Part shown: positions 1-8,644 of the stretch, piece by piece
Position numbering within the stretch: position 1 is the stretch's first letter
Layout: the number at the start of each line of letters is the position of its first letter
Assembly (NCBI GenBank): GCA_001664505.1
Contig: CP011806.1
Coordinates: 2,907,263-2,971,262, forward strand
Length of the DNA: 64,000 bases
Direction: 5' to 3'
DNA from: Acidobacteria bacterium Mor1
GTDB lineage: Bacteria > Acidobacteriota > Polarisedimenticolia > Polarisedimenticolales > Polarisedimenticolaceae
Position numbers and translations under genes: made by a program
The notes under the pieces: model-generated
What the model saw: only the letters and a program-made list of their open reading frames with translations
Databases searched by the model: none
What the model was told of the DNA's origin: nothing

Positions 1-2171
1 TGGCGCTGTTCCTGCGATTCCGCCTGGCGTTCTGGGTCAGCCTCGGCATCCCGATCTCGTTCCTCGGCGCGCTGTGGATGCTGCCGATGGTCGACGTGAC
101 CATCAACATGCTTTCGATGTTCGCCTTCATCGTCGTGCTCGGCATCGTGGTCGACGACGCGATCATCGTCGGCGAGAACATCTACTCCCATCAGCAGCGT
201 GGGGCGGGTGGACTGCGCGGTGCGATCTCCGGCGCCCAGGAGGTGGGTAAGCCGGTCGTCTTCGCCATCCTGACGACCATCGCCGCCTTCGCCCCGTTGA
301 TGGCGATCGAGGGCACCATGGGCAAGTTCATGCGCGTGGTCCCGCTGGTGGTGATCCCCTGCCTCGTGTTCTCGTTGATCGAGTCGCTGCTGATTCTTCC
401 GGCGCACCTGTCTCACCGGAAGGAGATCGCCGACGCCGACCGCAACGCCTTCTCCCGGGCCTGGAGACGGTTCCAGGGACGCTTCGCCGACGGGCTGATG
501 ACCGCGGTGCGGCGTTTCTACGCTCCCGGGCTCGAGATCGCGATCCGCTGGCGCTACGTCACCGTCGCCCTCGGGATCGCGACCCTTTCGCTGACCATGG
601 GCCTGTGGGCCGGCAAGTACGTCGGCTTCGTCTTCTTCCCCGACGTGCCGGCGGACTTCCTGACCGCCGGCGTGACCATGCCTCTCGGCACTCCGGTGGA
701 AACCACCGCCCAGGCGGCGGACCGGATCGAACGGAGCGCCGCGCGGCTGCGCCAGGAAGTGCTGGACGAAACCGGCGAGGATGTGGTGGTCCACACCCTG
801 ACCGCCATCGGCTCCCAACCGACCGCCGAGCAGCAGGCGCGCAACGGCGGACAGATCGGAACGACGGTCTCGGCGGGGCATGTCGCCGAGGTCACCATCG
901 AACTGACCCCTTCAGAAGGCCGGGCCATCGACTCCGACTACCTGGTCAACCGCTGGCGTGAACTCACCGGCGCGATCCCCGACGCCGAGGAGGTGGTCTT
1001 CGGTGCCAGCATCTTCTCCGCCGGCGAACCGATCAACGTGCAGCTCGCCGGCCCGGACATTCAGCAGCTCGAGGCAGCCGCCGAAGAGCTCAAGAGAAAG
1101 CTCGCCGGTTACGACGGGGTCTACGAGATCGCCGACTCCTTCCTCGAGGGCAAGCGCGAACTGAAACTGGGCATCCGGCCCCAGGCGGAGTTGGTCGGGC
1201 TGAGCATGTCCGACCTGGGCCGCCAGGTGCGCCAGGCGTTCTACGGGGAAGAGGCCCAACGTATCCAGCGGGGCCGGGATGAACTCAAGGTCATGGTGCG
1301 CTACCCCGAGGCGGAGCGTCGCTCCCTGGACGATGTGGAGAGCATGCGCATCCGCACCGCCACCGGGCTCGAGGTCCCCTTCTCCGAGGTGGCCGACGTC
1401 GAGGCGGGCCGCGGCTACGCCACGATCACCCGGGTCGACCGGCGGCGGGCGATCAACGTCACCGCCGACGTCGACGAATCCCTGACCAACGCCTCCGACG
1501 TGCTGGCCGATCTGGGCGAGGGGTTCCTGCCCCAGCTGACCGACCGTTACGTCGGCATGACCTTCTCGTTCGAAGGGCAGAACGCGGAACAACGGGACAC
1601 CATGGCAGGGCTGTTCGTCGGTCTGATCCTGGCCTCGATCGGCATCTACGCGCTGCTCGCGATCCCGTTGCGGTCGTACATCCAACCGGCGCTGATCATG
1701 GCGGCGATCCCCTTCGGCCTGGTCGGCGCGGTCTGGGGACACGTGATCATGGGGATGGATCTGACGATCCTCTCGATGTTCGGCATCGTGGCCCTGGCCG
1801 GGGTCGTGGTCAACGACAGCCTGGTGATGGTCGACTTCATCAACCGCTACCGCGAGGAGCACGGCTCGCTGCACGATGCGGTGCGGGAGGCGGGCGTCGC
1901 CCGTTTCCGGCCGATCCTGCTGACCTCGCTGACCACCTTCGTCGGGCTGAGCCCGCTGATGTTCGAAGAGAGCATGCAGGCGCGCTTCCTGATCCCGATG
2001 GCGGTGTCCCTGGCCTACGGCGTGCTGTTCTCGACGTTCATCACCCTGATCCTGATTCCCTGCGGCTACACGGTGCTCGAAGACCTGCGGGCGCTGTTCA
2101 CCCGCGGCAGCCGCTCGTCGACGGAACCCGGCGAAGGGATCGGTACCGACGAGGCGCCGGCGACGCTCTAG
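1..2171 (+). CDS. RND efflux transporter permease subunit (5'-truncated by window edge)
   Basis: Inner-membrane proton-driven pump of the RND superfamily, expected to work with a periplasmic adaptor and an outer-membrane channel (neither is in view). The frame is open from base 3, so about 723 C-terminal residues are present of a usual 1000-1050. The motif GIVVDDAIIVGEN near the start is the TM4 segment with the paired Asp of the proton relay. A large periplasmic domain follows. The second TM block contains LAGVVVNDSLVMVDFINRYR, the equivalent repeat in TM10, and RFRPILLTSLTTFVGLSPL. The charged C-terminal tail after the last helix looks complete. HAE-1 (drug) versus HME (metal) cannot be settled from this fragment; absence of the metal-type signature makes drug or hydrophobe export more likely. 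Family certain, substrate unknown. Confidence 0.93.
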   Translation, partial: ALFLRFRLAFWVSLGIPISFLGALWMLPMVDVTINMLSMFAFIVVLGIVVDDAIIVGENIYSHQQRGAGGLRGAISGAQEVGKPVVFAILTTIAAFAPLMAIEGTMGKFMRVVPLVVIPCLVFSLIESLLILPAHLSHRKEIADADRNAFSRAWRRFQGRFADGLMTAVRRFYAPGLEIAIRWRYVTVALGIATLSLTMGLWAGKYVGFVFFPDVPADFLTAGVTMPLGTPVETTAQAADRIERSAARLRQEVLDETGEDVVVHTLTAIGSQPTAEQQARNGGQIGTTVSAGHVAEVTIELTPSEGRAIDSDYLVNRWRELTGAIPDAEEVVFGASIFSAGEPINVQLAGPDIQQLEAAAEELKRKLAGYDGVYEIADSFLEGKRELKLGIRPQAELVGLSMSDLGRQVRQAFYGEEAQRIQRGRDELKVMVRYPEAERRSLDDVESMRIRTATGLEVPFSEVADVEAGRGYATITRVDRRRAINVTADVDESLTNASDVLADLGEGFLPQLTDRYVGMTFSFEGQNAEQRDTMAGLFVGLILASIGIYALLAIPLRSYIQPALIMAAIPFGLVGAVWGHVIMGMDLTILSMFGIVALAGVVVNDSLVMVDFINRYREEHGSLHDAVREAGVARFRPILLTSLTTFVGLSPLMFEESMQARFLIPMAVSLAYGVLFSTFITLILIPCGYTVLEDLRALFTRGSRSSTEPGEGIGTDEAPATL

Positions 2172-2183
2172 TGGCCTAGCCGC

Positions 2184-3086
2184 TCAAACGACCCGGCGGC
2201 GGGTGGTCCCGCTGCGGGTCGGCCGGGCGGTATTGCCTCTGGGCGGACCGTTGAGCGACGGAACCAGCGAGGCGGTGCGCCGCTCGTTCTGCGGCATCTG
2301 GGTGATGCGGCCGTCGACGGCGATCTTGGCGTTCTCTGCCGTGGCATCGGCCCAGGGAAGGCCTTGCGGCACCTGGCCGTGAACCCGGCGGAACTCCTCC
2401 ATCCAGGCGTCGGTCTCCGACAGACGCATGCCGTGCTCCCCCGAGTCGAGGGAGAAGGGCGCGACGCAGGCCTCACCGGTGGCCGGATCCTCGACGCTCT
2501 GCAGGCGAGGGATTACCACGGTGGTCGAGAAACCTACCACCTGCCGATGAGGAAAGCGGTAGGAGAGTTGCTGAAGTAGCCGCGTTCCGTTTCTCCCGGC
2601 TCCGGTGTTGCAGCAGATCAGCATGATGGTCGACGGCCCGACCCGTTCGATCCGGGGTAAGCGCCGCCCGCCGGCCGAAGGAATCGAAACTTCTCTGGAC
2701 CGGGACGCGGTCATCAGGCCGATGTCCCGCAGGGCCTCGCCGTAGCGATCGAGGTCGCGCCAGCCTACCCGAACCCCGGGCACGCCCTCGGGGTAGAAGA
2801 TCCCGTCGGCGCCGTGACAATCGATACCGAGGGTGTGCACCTCGCCCCGCTGGAGCAGATCGTCGCCGCGAATGTGCGGCGGAAGGGGGGTCGAACTCAG
2901 CCGCGCGGCCAGATCGGAAAGATCGCGGAACGGGATGGCCACATGCCAGCCGGCCTCCCCGACGATCTGCCCCCCGGGCGCCATGCGCTGCGCTGCGCCG
3001 CTTGCGTCGGAACAGATCTGGGTCCGCTGCATGCGGCCGGGAGCGCTCAACTGTTCTTGCCAGGCCCAGACGTTGATCGCGCGCAT
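2184..3086 (-). CDS. Hypothetical protein, possible His-Gly/Cys (caspase-like) arrangement
   Basis: A 300-aa protein I do not recognise. GAGGAG lies 5 nt before the ATG, which supports the start. No signal peptide or membrane segment is evident. The middle has a short strand-like segment ending in CHG (H91-G92), followed about 67 residues later by TIMLICCNTGAGRNGTRLL (C158, C159), then QVVGFSTTVVIPR. That order of a His-Gly strand, a Cys-ended strand and a helix recalls clan CD peptidase-like domains (CHAT, DUF4347), but the likeness is weak and I would not call it a peptidase. The C-terminal 40 residues are Arg/Thr/Pro rich and probably disordered. It starts 43 nt downstream of selD on the same strand and could be co-transcribed; it converges on the RND gene, whose stop is 12 nt away. 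Confidence 0.6.
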   Translation of the reverse strand: MRAINVWAWQEQLSAPGRMQRTQICSDASGAAQRMAPGGQIVGEAGWHVAIPFRDLSDLAARLSSTPLPPHIRGDDLLQRGEVHTLGIDCHGADGIFYPEGVPGVRVGWRDLDRYGEALRDIGLMTASRSREVSIPSAGGRRLPRIERVGPSTIMLICCNTGAGRNGTRLLQQLSYRFPHRQVVGFSTTVVIPRLQSVEDPATGEACVAPFSLDSGEHGMRLSETDAWMEEFRRVHGQVPQGLPWADATAENAKIAVDGRITQMPQNERRTASLVPSLNGPPRGNTARPTRSGTTRRRVV

Positions 3087-3129
3087 GGAAACTCCTCGGT
3101 TGCGGCTGCGGAGCGCCGCCAGCCGGCCT

Positions 3130-4203
3130 CTAGGCTACCTCGATCCCGGCCGGACCGGCGATCGCTTCGCCGACCCACCAGATCGGCTCTCCCGCCGCGC
3201 GGAAGGCGCGCTCGATCTCCCCGGCGGCGTCGGCGGAGACCGCCGCGAACAAACCGCCCGATGTCTGGGGATCGAACAGCAACGCCTTTTGCCACTCCGC
3301 CGTATCGGCAGCCAGGCGGACCCGGTCACGGAAGGCCTCGGCGTTGCGCCGGGTCCCTCCCGGAATCCGGCCCTGCTCGGCGCAATCCCGGGCGCCCTCG
3401 AGCAGGGGCAGCCGGTCGAAATGCATCCGCAGCTTCAGCGAAGACTGGGACGCCATCTCGAATCCGTGGCCCATCAGCGAGTAGCCGGTAATGTCGGTGC
3501 AGGCGTGAACCGCGCCCTCGGCCTCGCCGAGAATCCGCGCCGCGTTGCCGTTCAGCCGCGACATGCTGGCGATCGCCGCATCGAGAGAGGCCCCGTCGAC
3601 GGAGTCGGCACGATGGGCGGTGGTGATCAACCCGCTCCCCAGCGGCTTGGTCAGGAGCAGCCGGTCGCCGTCCAGCGCACCTCCCTTGGTCCAGACCCGC
3701 TGAGGATCGACGAGACCCAGCGCCGCCAGGCCGTACTTCGGCTCCTGGTCGGTGGTGGTGTGGCCGCCGGCGATCACGGCGCCGGCCTCCCGCACCTTCT
3801 CTCCCCCGCCCCGCAGGATCTCCGAGAGAATCGATTCAGGCAGATCGTCGGGGAAGCCGACCAGATTGAGGGCGAACAGCGGGCGGGCCCCCATGGCGAA
3901 CAGGTCGGAAAGAGCGTTGGCCGCGGCGATCGAGCCGAAGGCGTGGGGATCGTCGACCACCGGAGGGAAGAAGTCGGTGGTCAGGACGAGCGCACGGGTA
4001 TCGTCGAGGCGCCAGACCGCAGCGTCGTCGGGGGTCGACAGGCCGCTGAGCAGGTCCGGGAATGCCTCCGGATCGAACATGTCGGCGAGCGGGCGCAGCA
4101 CCTGCGCCAGGGACGCGGGTCCCATCTTGCTCGCTCAACCGGCGCAGCTGGCCCGGGCGGTCAGCCGGGTCTTCTCCTCGCCGGCCTTCTCTCCTGCGGA
4201 CAT
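3130..4203 (-). CDS. selD: Selenide, water dikinase SelD, predicted selenoprotein (in-frame UGA at catalytic residue 23)
   Basis: Makes selenophosphate from selenide and ATP, the selenium donor for Sec-tRNA and selenouridine. Opening the frame at ATG 4203 (GGGAG 5 nt upstream) gives 357 residues with one in-frame TGA at 4135-4137. The N-terminus reads RLTARASCAG-U-ASKMGP, which lines up with E. coli RLTQYSHGAG-C-GCKISP: the TGA falls on catalytic Cys17 and the following Lys20 is kept. Further conserved parts are DDAAVW, TTDFFPPVVDDPHAFG, AGGHTTTDQEP, TKPLGSGLITTA, DITGYSLMGHG and DPQTSGGL. A start at ATG 4125, just after the TGA, would remove the catalytic residues and is rejected. Sec-containing SelD is a known variant. 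SelA, SelB and tRNA-Sec are not in this window. A hairpin follows the UGA (separate entry). Confidence 0.9.
4110..4137 (-). promoter_or_regulatory. Candidate bacterial SECIS hairpin just 3' of the selD UGA
   Basis: On the minus strand the UGA (4137-4135) is followed after 11 nt by GGGAC-CCGC-GTCCC (4123-4110), a perfect 5-bp stem with a 4-nt loop starting 17 nt after the UGA. That distance fits bacterial SECIS elements. The loop lacks the early G seen in many of them, and the outer stem is weak (AGCA/TGCT with internal mismatches), so the assignment rests mostly on position. Confidence 0.45.
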
Positions 4204-4294
4204 GGCGTCTCCCGTAGGGCTTCGGCTGAATGAAGCGTCCGGCGAGGTGCCGCCCGCCGGACACTCCAATCATAAACCCGTTCGGGCCGCGGGG

Positions 4295-6583
4295 TCAGAA
4301 GCCAAAGCGGACTCCGGCGAGTACGGTGCGGTCGATGCCCGGGCGCAGCCCCGCCGGACGGCGGGAAACCACGTACTGCTCGTCGAACAGGTTGCGCACC
4401 TGAAGCTGCAGATCGAGGTTCGAACGCAGGGTGTAGCGGGCCGACCAGTCGACGGTTACCTGGGCGTCGATCGATTCCGCCTGGGGAATCGCACCCTGGC
4501 CGGCATCGGTGCGCGACTCGCTGGTCAGGTTGACGTTGGCGTGGGTCGCGAAGCGCTGGAAGACCAGGCCGGCACTCAGGGTGGCCTGCTGCTCCGGCAG
4601 ATAAGGCAGGTTATCGCCGGCGGCGACATTGCCCCAGGGGCCGAAGTCGGAGTCGAAGCTGTTGGAGAACTCGGCGTCGGTGTAGGTGTAGACCAGTGAA
4701 ACCGGCGCGCGGAACCCGGCGTTGCGGCCGGCAGTCAGGTCGTGACGCAGCGACAGCTCGAGCCCCTGAACCTGCACCTCACCACCGTTGAACACGTCGC
4801 CGACGTCGCAGTTCGGGTCGACGGAGACGGTGCAGACCCCGAGCAGGTTGTCGTAGTCGTTGAAGAAGCCGATCACCTCGGCCTGGAATCCTCCGGAGTG
4901 GTGGCGGTAGCCGAGCTCGTAGTTGACGCTCTCCTCGACCCGGGTCTCCTCGGCGGCGCCCGGCCCCGGGGGCGAGAAGCCCCGGTGGACGCCGACGAAC
5001 AGCACCCGGCCGTCCTGGATCTCGTAGCTGGCGCCGACGCCGGGGATCACCTCGTCGACGGAATTTTGCCGGGGGTCGCGGGTCAGCGTCGTGCGCGCGG
5101 CGTCGACAAAGTCACGGCGTTCGAAATCGATGGACTCGAAGCGCACGCCGGGGGTGAAGGCCCAGCGACCGACGGAGATGGTGTCCCGGACGAACAGCGA
5201 GACCGCCTCGGCGTCGCTGATCCGGTTGGCCTGGCTCCCGGGAACGCCGAAGGTCGTCAATTCCATGGCGCCGGCGGCGGTCATGCGGAAACCGTCCTCC
5301 TCCTGGAAGCGGTCCTCCTCGTCCTCGTGGTAGCGGGCGCCGAACTCCAAGGCATGGGTCACGTTGCCGCTGCCGAGATTGAGGCCGGCCCGCAGATCGA
5401 GCCCCCGGCTGTAGTAGTTGCGGCGGTTGTTGCGCACGCTGAGCGCATCGTCGGCGGAATCGGCAGCCAGATCGGCACGCAGGATGTCGAACTCCCCGGC
5501 GAAGCTGTTGGGGTCTGCGAGAACGTTGGCCACGCCGATACCGTTGACCTTCTCCAGCTTGCGCCAGTTGCGGAAGAAGTCGTTGTTGTAGGCGGTGACG
5601 GTCAGATCGAAGCGCTGGTTGGGCCGGTACAGGTAGCGCGCCTGGATCTGCTCGTGATCGGTATCGATGTTGTCTTCCTGGGAGGCGGCGTAGCGGCGAT
5701 TCGGCTCGGCGTCGAAGTCCGCCTGGCTCAATCCCAGATAGGTCTCGTTTCCGAACTGGGTCGTCTTGCCCAGCTTCAATTCGAAGGCGTGGAAAGCCGG
5801 CGACGACGCGTCGCTGGTGAACCGGATCTTGGCCATGTAGTCCTGCAGATCGAAACCGGTCTCCCCGCCGGTGTCGAGATCCTTGAAGCCCTCGGTATCG
5901 GTCTGGAACGTCTCGAACAACCAACCGAAGCGTTCCGACGAATCACCGACGCGGACCCGGCCCTGCAGGGTGCTGTTGTTGCCGACCATCAGATCGACGT
6001 CTCCGCCGAAGCCGTCGGGGATCGGCGACGAGAGCAGGTTCAGGACACCGCCGTTGGTGTACGGCCCTTGCTGGATCGACGCGGAGCCCTTGTGGACCTC
6101 GACGCCGGCCATGCGCGCGGCAGTGGGAAAGTAGTAGGCGGAGGGTGCGGAGTAGGGCGCCGGCGCAGCCAGCACGCCATCCTCCAGCAGGGTGATCTTC
6201 GAGCTGCGCTCCACGCCGGTGCCGCGCATGCCGATGTTGGGGCGCAGGCCGTATCCGTCTTCCTGCTGGAAATTGACTCCGGGGATCAAGCCGACGATGC
6301 GGTGGATGTCGGTGTAGCCCTGCTCTTTGAGAGTCTCCTCGTCGAGATAGTCCACCGACCCCGGGATACGGATGCGCTCGTCGGGACGGCCGGCAACGCG
6401 AACCCGCTCGAAGATGTCCGATTGGCCCGGCTCCGTCGATGCGGTCTCATCGTTGCCGGAACTCGAGGACTCGGTGCCGTCGTTCGAGTCCGAACTCGCA
6501 TCGGTCTCATCGGCGAAAAGGGCGCCAGGCGCCGACAGCAACAGGATGGCGAGCAGAAGAGGCATGACCTTGGGGAACTTCAT
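4295..6583 (-). CDS. TonB-dependent outer-membrane receptor, FecA-like
   Basis: Energy-coupled outer-membrane importer, probably of a ferric chelate. The protein is 762 aa from ATG 6583 (GGAG 6 nt upstream), which gives a clean signal peptide MKFPKVMPLLLAILLLSAPG. An acidic Ser/Asp/Glu linker precedes the plug: VDYLDEETLKEQGYTDIHRI, IPGVNFQQEDGYGLRPNIGM, RGTGVERSSKITLLEDGV, APAPYSAPSAYYFP and VEVHKGSASIQQGPYTNGG, all typical of ferric-citrate-type receptors. The barrel ends in the usual aromatic terminus (VRFGF). No TonB box could be placed with confidence, and there is no FecA-type signalling domain, so regulation by FecIR is unlikely. The upstream 470 bp hold four copies of a palindrome (separate entry). 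Ferric citrate versus another siderophore is not determined. Confidence 0.92.
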   Translation of the reverse strand: MKFPKVMPLLLAILLLSAPGALFADETDASSDSNDGTESSSSGNDETASTEPGQSDIFERVRVAGRPDERIRIPGSVDYLDEETLKEQGYTDIHRIVGLIPGVNFQQEDGYGLRPNIGMRGTGVERSSKITLLEDGVLAAPAPYSAPSAYYFPTAARMAGVEVHKGSASIQQGPYTNGGVLNLLSSPIPDGFGGDVDLMVGNNSTLQGRVRVGDSSERFGWLFETFQTDTEGFKDLDTGGETGFDLQDYMAKIRFTSDASSPAFHAFELKLGKTTQFGNETYLGLSQADFDAEPNRRYAASQEDNIDTDHEQIQARYLYRPNQRFDLTVTAYNNDFFRNWRKLEKVNGIGVANVLADPNSFAGEFDILRADLAADSADDALSVRNNRRNYYSRGLDLRAGLNLGSGNVTHALEFGARYHEDEEDRFQEEDGFRMTAAGAMELTTFGVPGSQANRISDAEAVSLFVRDTISVGRWAFTPGVRFESIDFERRDFVDAARTTLTRDPRQNSVDEVIPGVGASYEIQDGRVLFVGVHRGFSPPGPGAAEETRVEESVNYELGYRHHSGGFQAEVIGFFNDYDNLLGVCTVSVDPNCDVGDVFNGGEVQVQGLELSLRHDLTAGRNAGFRAPVSLVYTYTDAEFSNSFDSDFGPWGNVAAGDNLPYLPEQQATLSAGLVFQRFATHANVNLTSESRTDAGQGAIPQAESIDAQVTVDWSARYTLRSNLDLQLQVRNLFDEQYVVSRRPAGLRPGIDRTVLAGVRFGF

Positions 6584-6692
6584 CGGGGACTCCAACCGGC
6601 CGCAGGTCGTGCGGCCTCGAGGGGGTTCGATCGAGCAGAGCCAGGGAGCACCGCGAGATTGCGGCAAGGGAAGCAGGGACGAGAAGCAAACT

Positions 6693-6914
6693 TGCGAACC
6701 ATTCGCATTAATGAGCAGCAGGCGTCGGCCGCCGAGCTGCCGAGCACTCCCTGCTTAGTTGCGAACCGGTCGCACAAAAGGGCCTGCGGCCAGGGATGCC
6801 GGCCCGGAGGGGCAACCACTTTCTGCGACTCGTTCGCATTAAGGAGCAAACGTCGAAGGCGCAGGGATCCCGTCTCAGAACCCAGGCGGAGATCGCAGTT
6901 GCGACTCGTTCGCA
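6693..6914. promoter_or_regulatory. Four-copy 15-bp palindrome array (TGCGA-N5-TCGCA) upstream of the TonB receptor
   Basis: The 476-bp gap between the TonB receptor and the MerR-type gene has no convincing gene. It contains four copies of TGCGA-N5-TCGCA at 6693-6707, 6760-6774, 6824-6838 and 6900-6914, with cores ACCAT, ACCGG, CTCGT and CTCGT. Starts are 67, 64 and 76 bp apart. Copies 1 and 3 also share the flank TTAA(T/G)GAGCA. Read on the minus strand, copies 1 and 3 give AATGCGAAnnnnTCGCA, which resembles the ATTCGCATT half of Fur boxes in some proteobacteria. Repeated operator sites for an iron-responsive repressor (Fur family) are likely; the binding protein is inference. Confidence 0.6.
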
Positions 6915-7059
6915 GCGACATCCATTGCTCGGCCTGAAACGTGAACATGGCTCGGACTGCTCCTTGGGAAAACCGGGTCGACGGGAAGATAAACAAGCTG
7001 ATGGAATCCGTCAAACCCCTCGCAAGAACCGGTTCGGTCGCTTTTAACGGAAGGTGGAT

Positions 7060-8007
7060 TCAGCGGCCGAAACGAATCGATTCGAGCTCACGGCGAAACG
7101 CCTGCATGTCCTCGCGAACCGTCGCCCCGACCTCGGCGAGCACCTGCCCATAGCCGTGGGCGGCGGAACCGCCGACGATGACGGGCAGTCCCTCGGGCAA
7201 GAGATCCCGCAGCCGACGCAACTCGACGACCAGTTGCGGATCGTCGGCGGGATAGACGACGCTCATCGCCAGCGCCTTGCAGTCCCTGCCGCGTACGGCA
7301 GCGGCGATCTCCTCGGCAGGGAGATTGGGACCCAGGTAGGTCACCCGCCATCCATCGAGAGACGCGGTCACCGCCACCATCAACGCACCGAGTTCGTGAA
7401 TCTGCCCTGCCGGAGTGGTGACCACCACCTCGGGACCGCTCTCCGCGGCCACGCCTGCGTTGCCGCGGTTCTTGAGGGCTCCGAGGAACGATCGCACGAT
7501 CGCCGACGCGAGATGCTCGTGGGCCACCCGCAAAGTGCCCTCACGCCACAGGTCGCCGATCTCCCGCAGCAGGGGCATCAACAGGCGCTCGAGCAGCACC
7601 GGGGTTGCCAGGGTCACCGCCGCGTTGGACAGCGCCTGCTGGAGCCCGTCGCCGTCCAGGGCACGCACCGCGGCGAGGCAGGCATCGTGATGGGACTGAA
7701 CCGAGACGTCGTTGCGCTTGCCCGCCGGTCTGGGCGCAAGCGCTTCGGCCTCGGCGTCATCGGCGGTCAACTGCCGCAGCTCGTCGTCGCTGTACTCGGC
7801 CACGTCACCGATCCGCCTGCCCGAGAGCGTCGCCTTGCGCAGCAAGCGCAGTCGCTCGACGTCGGCGTCGCTGTAGAGCCTGCGGTTGGTGTCCGACCGG
7901 CGGGGCTCCACGGCGTTGTAGCGCCGTTCCCAGACGCGGATCACATCGGCGGTCAGACCGGTGCGGCGAACGACGACCTGGATCGGATGTTTCGGATCGG
8001 TGCTCAT
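7060..8007 (-). CDS. carH: CarH/LitR-type MerR regulator with B12-binding photosensory domain
   Basis: A 315-aa predicted light-responsive repressor. Residues 8-75 form a MerR winged helix (VVRRTGLTADVIRVWERRY, NRRLYSDADVERL). Residues 110-180 are the four-helix cap with the CarH signature W154-x9-E164-H165, and residues 190-310 are a cobalamin-binding Rossmann domain with H204 in QIHELG as the expected lower axial ligand. In CarH, adenosylcobalamin drives tetramer binding to DNA and light breaks it. ATG 8007 is the only sensible start. Divergent from a small membrane-protein gene across a 113-bp region that holds an inverted repeat TGTCCAA...TTGGACA, so it probably regulates itself, the divergent gene and the sigma factor downstream of that. 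No carotenoid genes are in view. Confidence 0.88.
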   Translation of the reverse strand: MSTDPKHPIQVVVRRTGLTADVIRVWERRYNAVEPRRSDTNRRLYSDADVERLRLLRKATLSGRRIGDVAEYSDDELRQLTADDAEAEALAPRPAGKRNDVSVQSHHDACLAAVRALDGDGLQQALSNAAVTLATPVLLERLLMPLLREIGDLWREGTLRVAHEHLASAIVRSFLGALKNRGNAGVAAESGPEVVVTTPAGQIHELGALMVAVTASLDGWRVTYLGPNLPAEEIAAAVRGRDCKALAMSVVYPADDPQLVVELRRLRDLLPEGLPVIVGGSAAHGYGQVLAEVGATVREDMQAFRRELESIRFGR

Positions 8008-8029
8008 GTGCCTGGGAGACTAATCCCTC

Positions 8030-8061
8030 TGTCCAAGTTTTTCCAGGATTGAGATTGGACA
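8030..8061. promoter_or_regulatory. Inverted repeat TGTCCAA-N18-TTGGACA, candidate CarH operator
   Basis: Perfect 7-bp arms at 8030-8036 and 8055-8061 in the divergent carH/membrane-protein region. On the minus strand the left arm reads TTGGACA, 23 nt upstream of the carH ATG. The same heptamer TTGGACA recurs at 8645-8651 in front of the sigma-factor gene, which suggests one regulator acts on both promoters. Confidence 0.5.
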
Positions 8062-8120
8062 TCCCCAGGGCAAACAGGGCATCTTCAGACGGTCCAGATC
8101 CTGTCCATGGAGGGTTGGGG

Positions 8121-8549
8121 ATGCACGCGGTGCTCTACGTCCAGGCTGCCGCCACCCTGTTCATGACCGGTCTGATCTGGTTCGTCCAGTGGGTTCACTA
8201 CCCGCTGTTCGCCCGGGTCGGCTCGGGGTTCGAGGCCTATCAGGTGGAACACATGCGGCGAACCGGGTTCGTCGTCGGGCCACCGATGTTGGCCGAAGCG
8301 GCCGCGGCGGGCTGGATAGCCCTGTTTCCCCCGCCGGGGGTGCCCAGGGGCGCGGCCCTCGCGGGCCTCGGGCTCCTCGCCGCGATCTGGATCAGCACCT
8401 GGCTGTCCCAGGTCCCCAGCCACCGCCGGCTGTTGCAGAGCTTCGACGAAACCGCCCATCGACGGCTCGTCCGCTCCAACTGGGTACGCACCCTGGCATG
8501 GACGCTGCGCAGCCTTGTGGCGCTGTGGATGGTTGTCCAGGCGTCCTGA
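8121..8549 (+). CDS. Small four-helix membrane protein, divergent from carH
   Basis: 142 aa from ATG 8121 (AGGG 7 nt upstream). Four hydrophobic segments: residues about 3-24 (LYVQAAATLFMTGLIWFVQW), 53-70, 76-96 and 118-139. The loop after TM1 carries VHYPLFARVG, and a polar middle section carries QVPSHRRLLQSFDE and HRRLVRSNWVRT. I recognise no enzymatic motif; it resembles short uncharacterised membrane proteins of the DUF4149/DUF1772 size class. Its divergent placement next to a B12 photoreceptor regulator suggests light-controlled expression, so a role in photoprotection or pigment context is possible but unproven. Confidence 0.75.
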   Translation: MHAVLYVQAAATLFMTGLIWFVQWVHYPLFARVGSGFEAYQVEHMRRTGFVVGPPMLAEAAAAGWIALFPPPGVPRGAALAGLGLLAAIWISTWLSQVPSHRRLLQSFDETAHRRLVRSNWVRTLAWTLRSLVALWMVVQAS

Positions 8550-8610
8550 ACAAGCCGGTTTTCCGCGTCCATGCGTTATTTCACCGAAAAACCTGAGAAA
8601 TCCCATCTAT

Positions 8611-8635
8611 CTGCCCTATGGCCCCCATACGGCAG
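8611..8635. other. Inverted repeat / hairpin between membrane-protein gene and sigma-factor promoter
   Basis: CTGCCCTATGG-CCC-CCATACGGCAG has 11-nt arms with one mismatch. It sits 62 nt after the 8549 stop and 10 nt before the sigma promoter inverted repeat. There is no T-tract, so it may be an intrinsic barrier or an operator rather than a standard terminator. Confidence 0.45.
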
Positions 8636-8644
8636 AGCTATGTC

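Noticed and set aside
4123-4125. ATG 4125 as the start of selD
   Set aside because: It begins 3 residues after the catalytic position, has no ribosome site, and loses the conserved N-terminus. The upstream frame, which reads through one TGA, matches SelD better.
4742-6937. Long open frame on the plus strand opposite the TonB receptor
   Set aside because: Antisense shadow in GC-rich DNA; no ribosome site, no motif, and the minus strand has a full receptor.
6580-7014. Minus-strand open frame in the palindrome region
   Set aside because: Covers the repeat array, has poor composition and no motif; regulatory DNA is the better reading.
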